Assembly: GCA_030639305.1 (NCBI GenBank) | Contig: DAOWCY010000103.1 | Coordinates: 1-24,933, forward strand | Direction of reading: 5' to 3' | Length of the DNA stretch: 24,933 bases | Origin: JAGLQA01 sp023135565 | Lineage (GTDB): Bacteria; Acidobacteriota; Aminicenantia; UBA2199 | Part shown: in pieces, positions 7,792 through 13,842 of the stretch | Numbering within the stretch: position 1 is the stretch's first letter | Layout: every line of letters starts with the position of its first letter | Notes under the pieces: generated by a model | The model's database searches: none | What the model was told of the DNA's origin: nothing | What the model saw: the letters and a program-made list of their open reading frames with translations, nothing else | Translations under genes and position numbers: made by a program

Positions 7792-8274
7792 ATGGAACAT
7801 ACAGTAGAAAACACGGTTACCAAAGCAATGATGGAGCAGTATATCAACCAACTGTTTGAAAGCCGTTTACAGGATGCGATGGAGACCTTTGTCGAAAGGA
7901 ATGATATCCGCCTGAAGGAACTGTCGATTATAGAAAGAGTGGTCAGGGTGGAAGAAGAATTGAAAGCCCTGCGGGAAACTTTCGAGATAAAATTCGATGC
8001 CTCGCAGAAAGAGATGAATGCCCGGTTCGACGCGGTGAATACCCGGTTTGAAGCGATGGACGCCCGGTTCGACGCGGTGAATACCCGGTTTGAAGCGATG
8101 AATGCCCGGTTCGATGTCTCGCAGAAAGCGATGGACGCCCGGTTCGACGCTGTGAATACCCGGTTTGAAGCGATGAATGCAAGATTTTCGGCCACGCAGT
8201 GGATGATCGGGCTTTTTGTCGGCATTCCCGGTCTTGCCATTGCCTTTTTTAAAGCGCTGGAATTTTTTAAATAA
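7792..8274 (+). CDS. Coiled-coil protein with heptad repeats and C-terminal membrane anchor
   Basis: 160 residues, function unknown. The longer frame starting at 7498 was rejected because its first part is only antisense to idi. The promoter at 7757-7785 and the start of coiled-coil character both point to the ATG at 7792. Residues about 10-60 are amphipathic helix. Residues about 63-135 are near-perfect heptads of the type ARFDAVN/TRFEAMD, interrupted by DVSQKAM. WMIGLFVGIPGLAIAFFKALEFF at the C-terminus is a single hydrophobic segment, so the protein is probably tail-anchored with its coiled coil in the cytoplasm. The layout resembles DUF1640-like coiled-coil/TM proteins, but no family can be named with certainty. 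Confidence 0.75.
   Translation: MEHTVENTVTKAMMEQYINQLFESRLQDAMETFVERNDIRLKELSIIERVVRVEEELKALRETFEIKFDASQKEMNARFDAVNTRFEAMDARFDAVNTRFEAMNARFDVSQKAMDARFDAVNTRFEAMNARFSATQWMIGLFVGIPGLAIAFFKALEFFK
8013..8171 (+). repeat. In-frame 42-bp tandem repeat within the coiled-coil gene
   Basis: Three 42-bp units (8013-8054, 8055-8096, 8130-8171) begin GATGRAYGCCCGGTTCGACG and end TACCCGGTTTGAAGC. They differ at only a few positions, and a 33-bp partial unit (8097-8129) separates the second and third. A longer 117-bp period is also visible: GATGYCTCGCAGAAAG at 7996 and 8113. Each unit encodes two heptads, so copy-number change would lengthen or shorten the coiled coil without breaking the frame. Confidence 0.85.
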
Positions 8275-8298
8275 CTACCTGCCAACCTAATCGAAGAT

Positions 8299-8340
8299 GG
8301 TATTCCCAGGCCCCTCATAGGGCGCGTCCGCCGTCCGCCA
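8299..8340. repeat. GC-rich intergenic repeat, copy related to 22654-22695
   Basis: The sequence ATTCCCAGGCCCCTCATAGG followed by GCGCGTCCGCCGTCCGCC closely matches ATTCCCAGGCCACTAATAGG plus CTGCGGACGCCGTCCGC at 22654-22695. CCCAGGCCCCTCATGGGCGC also appears inverted at 10691-10710. It lies between two same-strand genes with no obvious terminator. Confidence 0.6.
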
Positions 8341-8411
8341 AGAGTCGTATTGTCGGTACTAATAGGGGGGTTATTTTTTTGCAGCAAAAGTTTAATGTTC
8401 CCGGTTTGTTA

Positions 8412-8427
8412 TAGAACTAAAGTTGTA
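8412..8427. promoter_or_regulatory. Recurrent 16-bp dyad, site 1 (upstream of the DUF5916 gene)
   Basis: TAGAACTAAAGTTGTA differs at one base from the perfect dyad TACAACTAAAGTTGTA at 16257-16272. It lies about 90 bases before the DUF5916 start codon. It is a candidate operator for a dimeric regulator not encoded in this window. Confidence 0.5.
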
Positions 8428-8437
8428 TCCTGGACAG

Positions 8438-8459
8438 TGACAATTTTGTGACAATTTTG
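8438..8459 (+). repeat. Tandem 11-bp direct repeat before the DUF5916 gene
   Basis: TGACAATTTTG occurs twice without a gap (8438-8448, 8449-8459). Each copy includes a GTGACA resembling a -35 box. Possible roles are tandem activator sites or a duplicated promoter element. No good -10 at standard spacing was found. Confidence 0.5.
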
Positions 8460-8516
8460 TGGATAAAAAATGACACCTGCCAGGGCTTTTTATGGTAAAT
8501 TAAGGTAGAGGTAAAA

Positions 8517-10610
8517 ATGGAAAAATGTAAAACCGGAACTAAACTTGTTATCTTGTTTGTACTGCTGTTTTCGCTTACTTTGCCGGCCGCGGAAGCGGAA
8601 AAAAAGGCCCTCCATATCGCCGCGGTCAAAGAAAAAATCAAAATCGACGGCAAACTGGACGAACCTGTCTACCAACGCCTAAAACCGGTAAGTGGCTTCG
8701 TGCAAAACCATCCTGAAAACGGAAAAAAACCAACTTTCAAAACCGAAGTGTACGCCTTCTACGATAAGAAGAATATCTATTTTGCCTTCAGGTGTTTCGA
8801 CAAAGAACCGGGGAAAATCGCCGCGGACGTCACTCCTTTCGGTAGGTATGAAAATAACGATGAAGTGCGGGTGCTCTTAGATACTTTTTCAGATAAACGC
8901 AATTACGAGATATTTGCCGTTAATCCCAAGGGCGCAAAAAAAGGGAAACGAACAGTGTGGGATGCGGATGCGAAGATAACCGGCTCCGGCTGGAACGCGG
9001 AGTTTAAGATTCCTTTTAAATCGCTGCGTTTCCCGGTCAAACAGGCCCAGCATTGGGCGGTTAATTTCAGGAGGGATATTTTTCGCATTAACGAGATTCT
9101 CTACTGGTCGCACGTGGAAAGGGACAAACAGAACGTCATCGGGGACACTTTTGCTAAATTAGAAGGGATCCGGGATATTAAAGGCGGCAAAAACATCGAA
9201 ATTTTTCCTTATGCCGGGTACCGCAATTCTTTTGCCGGGGAAGAAAAGGATAACAAATTTGCCTATGGCGTGGATTTGAAGTACGGCATCACTTCCAACC
9301 TGACTTTAGACGCCACCTCTTCGCCCGACTATTCCGAAGTGGAGTCCGACCCCTTCTTTTACCAGTTATCCCCTTTTGAAGTCGGCTTAGCTGAAAACAG
9401 GCCCTTCTATGCAGAAGGGAGCGACTATTTCGATACCTATTTCGATCTATTCTACTCGCGGCGCATCAGCCATCCCACCCTGGCCGCCAAAGTCACCGGC
9501 AAGGAGAAGGGGTTCTCTTTGGGTATGTTGGGAGCGCGCAATAAAAATGGCGATGTAGACAGCTTCCACGGCGTTTTTCGCTTGAAAAAGGATATATTCA
9601 AACTTTCGCACGTCGGTATGATCTACTCTTCCATAGAAGAGGAAGGCAACTGGAACCGTAATTTGGGCGTGGATTTTTATTTTAGATTTAAAGATATTTA
9701 CCGACTAAGCGGCATGGCCGCCTTTTCTTATAACAAGGACCAGCCCCGGAAGAAGAACGGCATGTACAATTTGTATTTTGCCAGGCAGCCGGGCAAAGGC
9801 CTTATTTTATTGGGTTTATATAAACAGGTGGACCCCGAAGTGTATGTGCCTGCCGGTTACGTTCACAATGTGGATTACCGGCAATTTATAGGTGTTGTCA
9901 AGTACACCTGGCGTTGGGAAGGAAAATGGCTGGAAAAGGCTTCGGTGCTCTTCTGGAAACACAACGTGAACGCGGTAAGCAGCGGTATCGAGGCGGAAGA
10001 TATATATCAATTCATATTTGATGCCCATACGAAGAACAGGATAAATCTAAACATGTCTTATGCTTTTGGAGATGTAAGGGCCAAGATATTGGATGAAAAC
10101 AGCGGCCAATTGGCCTGGGACGATATCTCTTACCCGGGGAAGAATTTTTCTCTGGGACTCAGTTATTCAGGCAGCCGGGTGATGGAAATCGGCGCCAACG
10201 CGACGTGGATCTATGATTACGTATATAATGATGCTTTTACCGGCACTTTACCCGGCAAATGTCTCTTTGCCGACTTATGGACAAATTTTAAAATATCACC
10301 GCAGGTGCAGTGGCGCTTGACATATCAAAAAGTGCGCTACCACTCCATCGACGACACTATTCGTTTTAACGGCGACCTTATTTCCACCACGTTGAATCTC
10401 CAGTTGAACAAACGGTTGTCGTCTTTTTTGAAATTCCAGTATGATTCGGCGGCGGAGAGGTTCCAGTATGATTTTTTGATCGGTTATGAACCGGCCAATG
10501 TCAGCAAAATATATATTTCCATCAAAAATTATTCCGAACAGCGGTTTCGTTTGTTCGATCCTTATGCCCGCAGCGTTACGTTTAAGATTTCTTATCTTTT
10601 TAGGATATAA
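8517..10610 (+). CDS. DUF5916-family outer-membrane protein with N-terminal CBM9-like domain
   Basis: 697 residues. The N-terminus (1-27) is a Sec signal peptide: basic MEKCKTGTK, hydrophobic core, cleavage near PAAEA. Residues about 30-215 look like the carbohydrate-binding family 9-like fold of this family (KIDGKLDEPVYQ, YAFYDKKNIYFAFRCFDKEP, NDEVRVLLDTFSDKRNYEIF). From about residue 220 comes the DUF5916 barrel-like region, with the family hallmark PDYSEVESDPFFYQLSPF and ENRPFYAEG. Alternating hydrophobic and aromatic strands follow to a C-terminal aromatic strand ending in ISYLFRI. It probably sits in the outer membrane; ligand and function of the family are unknown. A purine-rich AGAGG precedes the ATG. 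A recurrent dyad and a tandem 11-bp repeat lie in its upstream region. Confidence 0.85.
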   Translation: MEKCKTGTKLVILFVLLFSLTLPAAEAEKKALHIAAVKEKIKIDGKLDEPVYQRLKPVSGFVQNHPENGKKPTFKTEVYAFYDKKNIYFAFRCFDKEPGKIAADVTPFGRYENNDEVRVLLDTFSDKRNYEIFAVNPKGAKKGKRTVWDADAKITGSGWNAEFKIPFKSLRFPVKQAQHWAVNFRRDIFRINEILYWSHVERDKQNVIGDTFAKLEGIRDIKGGKNIEIFPYAGYRNSFAGEEKDNKFAYGVDLKYGITSNLTLDATSSPDYSEVESDPFFYQLSPFEVGLAENRPFYAEGSDYFDTYFDLFYSRRISHPTLAAKVTGKEKGFSLGMLGARNKNGDVDSFHGVFRLKKDIFKLSHVGMIYSSIEEEGNWNRNLGVDFYFRFKDIYRLSGMAAFSYNKDQPRKKNGMYNLYFARQPGKGLILLGLYKQVDPEVYVPAGYVHNVDYRQFIGVVKYTWRWEGKWLEKASVLFWKHNVNAVSSGIEAEDIYQFIFDAHTKNRINLNMSYAFGDVRAKILDENSGQLAWDDISYPGKNFSLGLSYSGSRVMEIGANATWIYDYVYNDAFTGTLPGKCLFADLWTNFKISPQVQWRLTYQKVRYHSIDDTIRFNGDLISTTLNLQLNKRLSSFLKFQYDSAAERFQYDFLIGYEPANVSKIYISIKNYSEQRFRLFDPYARSVTFKISYLFRI

Positions 10611-10643
10611 AAGCAGCCCTTGATGTGAGATCGGTTTTTCTTG

Positions 10644-10710
10644 CCTGCGGCGGCCCCACCACGTGGGGAGGGTAGTCCCTGCCGGGGGCCAGCGCCCATG
10701 AGGGGCCTGG
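10644..10710. repeat. Palindromic intergenic repeat, inverted copy
   Basis: 10644-10683 is the reverse complement of the 40-base unit at 6139-6178 and 7103-7143, with its CCCCACCACGTGGGG palindrome. It is followed by GCCAGCGCCCATGAGGGGCC, which is the inverted form of the motif at 8303-8322. The interval 10611-10838 lies between convergent genes and holds nothing else recognisable; no clear terminator was seen for either gene. Confidence 0.7.
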
Positions 10711-10838
10711 GGTTTTCGGGGGAGAGGCAGACTGAAGCTAAGTTTTCAAGCCTTAAAGCCTTAATCCTTAACCCCAGCCTGCCAAATATTTCTTATAAGG
10801 GGAACCTGCCTAATTGCTGCCGGTTCCGGGACCGTGCG

Positions 10839-12785
10839 TCATTTCAAAATGTTCTCGATCCTTTCATCACCCGGAACGATCATTTTTTCACTCACTTTTG
10901 CAGTAAAATACAGGTTACTCGATAAATAGAGAATACCGACATCCTCTTTCTTCAATTTCTGTAGATTTTTCATTAACCGGTTGGTATACGCTTGCGGCAT
11001 GCCTTTTTCGATTTCATTGATAAGATAAATCTTGCCTTTCTTCAACTGCGCTGCCGTAAATAACAGGCTGCCTTTTGTGATATCCTCGAGATCGTTGAAC
11101 TTTTTCCCGGCGATTTTCTTCATGTCCAATTTTTTTTCGATTTCCCGGGCCTCTTCACCGCTTATGCCGCTTAATCTCCTGCATAGGGTGATAAAATTAG
11201 CGGCCCTTATATCCCCGGGTATATTGTCGGGGTGAGGCAAATAGACAAACTCTTTTCGTTTTTCACCGCCCTGGATTTTTGTGCCATCGACTTCTATTGT
11301 TCCTGTGAAGCCGCTGCCTTGACCCGATAGAAAACCGAGAATTAGGTCCCTAATCTGCTGCGATGAAGTGACACATACTGTACATTTTCCTTTTTCTAAT
11401 TTTATTATCAACTCATTCAGCCTGGGTGTCTCTTTTTCTTTGCCGGCAGGATAAAACAGGAAATTTTTGAACCTGGAATAAGAGACAAACAGGAGTAAAA
11501 TGATATAAAAACCATTTAAGACGAGGCCGATAATAAAAAATCCGGGAAGCCTGCTTCCGGCATAATAGATATTATCATCTCCTTTAATAAACGATTCAAC
11601 TTTAGAGTAATTGGAATAATAGACTCTATTTATGTAGAACCTGACAAATTGATCTTTCAGTTTTTGTGCATCCTGGTAAAAGTCGATAAAGGTATTGTAG
11701 CCCCGGCTGCTCATTTCGCTGCAAGTGGATAGGTAAAAGGTGCTGGGGAAAAAGAGCGACAGCTTTTGGAAAAAATTTGCATTATCACGCATTTCTTGTT
11801 CCATCTTTTTTTCGAACTCTTTGATCGCTTTGAATTCCTTATCCCGGTAACTTTCTACAAGTTCCCTGACTTCATCTGAATTCCGTGTCGAACTTTTAAA
11901 TCTGCCTTCTTTATCGATTGCCCGCTTTTCAAAGTTCATGAGCGCTTTTAACTTCTCTAATTCGATGTGAAAACTGGAAGTGATGCCGGCGGCTTTTTTG
12001 TAGGTGATGGTATCGACTATACCGGGAATCAAGAACATAAGCACAAACCACAACGAAATAATCGTTATGATGGAAATGGACTTTTTTTTGAAGCTGCCGA
12101 TTGCCGTGCCGGAAACAAAGAAGAACAGGAGCAAGCAAAACAAAACCGTTAGGTAGATATACAGGAGAGAATATTCGTGCTGCGATAAAATGATGCCGTT
12201 CAATTTCAATAGGATTACCGAGCACCCTGTTAAAAACAGGAAAAAGATAACTAATAGGATAATCCTGGAAAAAAGGATGGAAAAGAAAACACCTTTGTGA
12301 TTGGAAAAACAGGAGAGGAACCTGAGATACTCCTTGTGTCGAATAGATTCATATCCGAAATAGAGGGCAAATAAACTGCCCAGTATTAAGATGATTCCTG
12401 AAAAGTCTTTGAATCCTCCCGGTTTTTTATCATATAGGCTTTTGCCTATCCTGGATTTATATATCCTTAGAATTTCGCCGGAATCGATATTGCAGGTTAA
12501 TTCCGAGAAAGCCCCTGAGTTATCGAACATAATGCTCAGTGGAGATGGGATAAATAGTAACCTGAAACCATACTTCCCGTATTGGTTGTAGTTAATATAC
12601 TGCTGTACTTTCAGCTTTTCTATTTCCTGGAACTTCTCCTTATTCTCTTTTATGTTCCGGTAGTGGTTTATCCCGCTGCTGACAAAATAGAGGGCAAGAA
12701 GAGAAAATAGCAGCAGTACTACTATATTTTTCCTGGAGACGAATCTCTTAAACTCAAAAATAAAAAAGCTTATAAAGGTCTTCAT
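10839..12785 (-). CDS. ABC-2-like permease fused to a degenerate nucleotide-binding-like domain
   Basis: 648 residues from the ATG at 12785 (an in-frame ATG at 12812 would overlap the upstream gene). Membrane segments are predicted near 20-38, 128-148, 172-196, 207-229, 236-262 and 413-436. A large extracytoplasmic or coiled region (270-400) lies before the last one, a layout like ABC-2/DUF3526 permeases. Residues 455-648 resemble an ABC ATPase in outline: a strand-loop-helix at 467-485, a Q-loop-like YLPHPDNIPGDI (515-526), and GKIYLINEIEKGMPQ (584-598) at the place of Walker B/D-loop (normally DEP.sGLD). But the P-loop Gly-Lys-Thr is missing (CVTSSQQIRDL instead) and there is no LSGGQ; KGSLLFTAAQLKKG stands there. 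ATP hydrolysis is therefore unlikely. The gene follows an exported-protein gene by 4 bases; no intact ATPase gene is in the window. Confidence 0.7.
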   Translation of the reverse strand: MKTFISFFIFEFKRFVSRKNIVVLLLFSLLALYFVSSGINHYRNIKENKEKFQEIEKLKVQQYINYNQYGKYGFRLLFIPSPLSIMFDNSGAFSELTCNIDSGEILRIYKSRIGKSLYDKKPGGFKDFSGIILILGSLFALYFGYESIRHKEYLRFLSCFSNHKGVFFSILFSRIILLVIFFLFLTGCSVILLKLNGIILSQHEYSLLYIYLTVLFCLLLFFFVSGTAIGSFKKKSISIITIISLWFVLMFLIPGIVDTITYKKAAGITSSFHIELEKLKALMNFEKRAIDKEGRFKSSTRNSDEVRELVESYRDKEFKAIKEFEKKMEQEMRDNANFFQKLSLFFPSTFYLSTCSEMSSRGYNTFIDFYQDAQKLKDQFVRFYINRVYYSNYSKVESFIKGDDNIYYAGSRLPGFFIIGLVLNGFYIILLLFVSYSRFKNFLFYPAGKEKETPRLNELIIKLEKGKCTVCVTSSQQIRDLILGFLSGQGSGFTGTIEVDGTKIQGGEKRKEFVYLPHPDNIPGDIRAANFITLCRRLSGISGEEAREIEKKLDMKKIAGKKFNDLEDITKGSLLFTAAQLKKGKIYLINEIEKGMPQAYTNRLMKNLQKLKKEDVGILYLSSNLYFTAKVSEKMIVPGDERIENILK

Positions 12786-12789
12786 TACA

Positions 12790-13452
12790 TTATTTGTCCA
12801 TAATGATCTCATTAAATATCATAGCAGCATATTGTCCAAAAATCAAGGAATTGGAAAATTTACTATTCAATTCCCATAAACAGGGTATCTCCGGGAAGCG
12901 GTTTTTTTCGATTCTTGTGTTAATTTTTTCCAACTGTTCCAGGATATCTTGGATATTTAAAAGCAGGTGATTATACATGCCTTTTACATCACCCTTTTTT
13001 AAATATCTCGCCACTTTTTTGAAAGCGGTTCTATCTAAGGATTTTTCCTGCCGGAATCCTCGATAGTCGAATTTTTTGAGTTTTTTAATAACTCTTTTAT
13101 TGAAGGGAGATACTTCTGCTTCCTGCAGTAAAGCGAAGTAGGTATCCCTGGCACCGGCCATGTTAAGGACAGCGTTGGGTAAAGTTTCGCTAAGTTCGCT
13201 GCAGTTGACCTTGTCTACCGCCGATCTTTCGACTTTACTTAGAAACACTAAAAAACCGGCATAGGATTTTAAGAAAGCTTCAGCGCTTTTCACTACATTC
13301 GCTTTTACACTTGCTACTTTTTCTTCACCGGTAAATGCCGATTCAGAGTAATTGGCGCAGATGTAAGCAAAAGCGCTCATGCTGAATACCAGTAGGGCGA
13401 GAAGCCCTACAAAAACTTTAACTTTGAGATTGTTGTTGTTGTTTTGAATCAT
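12790..13452 (-). CDS. Exported protein of unknown function, partner of the permease
   Basis: 220 residues from the ATG at 13452, which has AAGGAG seven bases upstream. A longer frame to 13548 is less likely: it has no ribosome-binding site and would place 32 residues before the signal. MIQNNNNNLKVKVFVGLLALLVFSMSAFA-Y is a signal peptide with cleavage predicted after AFA (about residue 28) or, if uncleaved, an anchor. The rest is charged and helical with three Cys and no motif I recognise. The Asn run comes from an AAC triplet repeat. Its stop lies 4 bases before the permease ATG, so the two are one operon. It may be a periplasmic component or substrate-side partner of that permease; this is inferred from position only. 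Confidence 0.7.
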   Translation of the reverse strand: MIQNNNNNLKVKVFVGLLALLVFSMSAFAYICANYSESAFTGEEKVASVKANVVKSAEAFLKSYAGFLVFLSKVERSAVDKVNCSELSETLPNAVLNMAGARDTYFALLQEAEVSPFNKRVIKKLKKFDYRGFRQEKSLDRTAFKKVARYLKKGDVKGMYNHLLLNIQDILEQLEKINTRIEKNRFPEIPCLWELNSKFSNSLIFGQYAAMIFNEIIMDK

Positions 13453-13466
13453 TTTTTTCTCCTTGA

Positions 13467-13661
13467 TTATAAATTTAAATTTTTTTTGTGCGTAGTTATC
13501 ATTTTTGCGTTTTGCCTGTCCTTGTGCCCGATGCCCGATGCCCGGCATGCACCGGCGGGCCGGGAAATCGCCTCATTATCCTCTCGACAGGTTTTATCCC
13601 GGCAAAATATGTATCCTAATGATCCTGCTTTTTGTAATTCAAGTTCATGTTTAAAAGTCAT
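13467..13661 (-). CDS. Possible small ORF leading the permease operon
   Basis: 64 codons from an ATG at 13661, preceded by TAGGATC (AGGA eight bases before the ATG). It ends 14 bases before the ATG of the exported-protein gene, just ahead of that gene's Shine-Dalgarno, as in an operon. The N-terminus MTFKHELELQKAGSLGYIFC contains a KxGSL stretch reminiscent of some RiPP leader peptides, and three more Cys-containing spots follow. The later part runs through a small direct repeat (GGGCATC) and may be noncoding. It could be a small secreted-peptide precursor, a leader ORF, or chance. Confidence 0.25.
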   Translation of the reverse strand: MTFKHELELQKAGSLGYIFCRDKTCREDNEAISRPAGACRASGIGHKDRQNAKMITTHKKNLNL

Positions 13662-13701
13662 CGGTTTGATCCTACAAAACTTAAAACGTTATGATTTGCT
13701 T

Positions 13702-13730
13702 ATTTTGCACCATTAAAAAGTAAAATGCAA
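13702..13730 (-). promoter_or_regulatory. Possible promoter of the small ORF / exported protein / permease operon
   Basis: Minus strand: TTGCAT (13730-13725), a 17-base spacer, CAAAAT (13707-13702) preceded by TG (TGCAAAAT). The imperfect dyad TACAACCAGGGGTGTA (13731-13746) abuts the -35 and a better dyad copy lies 50 bases upstream, the arrangement expected of a regulated promoter. The -10 is weak. Confidence 0.35.
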
Positions 13731-13776
13731 TACAACCAGGGGTGTATTTTTCACATTCATAAAAAATAGGGAAATG

Positions 13777-13792
13777 TAAAACTAAAGTTGTA
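13777..13792. promoter_or_regulatory. Recurrent 16-bp dyad, site 2 (upstream of the permease operon)
   Basis: TAAAACTAAAGTTGTA differs at one base from the perfect dyad at 16257-16272 and is followed by TTTTTG. A looser relative, TACAACCAGGGGTGTA, is at 13731-13746. The rest of the interval 13453-13842 holds only the possible small ORF and a direct repeat, GATGCCCGATGCCCGG, near 13530. Confidence 0.5.
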
Positions 13793-13842
13793 TTTTTGTG
13801 CCTTTTTTGGGTTTTTTTTCTCTCTAAAAAACCGGGAAACGC

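Noticed and set aside
7782..8387. Repetitive minus-strand ORF (ASNRVFTASNRA...)
   Set aside because: Shadow of the tandem repeat in the coiled-coil gene on the other strand.
10641..10925. 94-codon plus-strand ORF
   Set aside because: It starts within the palindromic repeat and runs antisense into the permease gene; no protein features.
13453..13548. 32-residue N-terminal extension of the exported protein
   Set aside because: It would precede the signal peptide, lacks a ribosome-binding site, and the ATG at 13452 has AAGGAG at good spacing.
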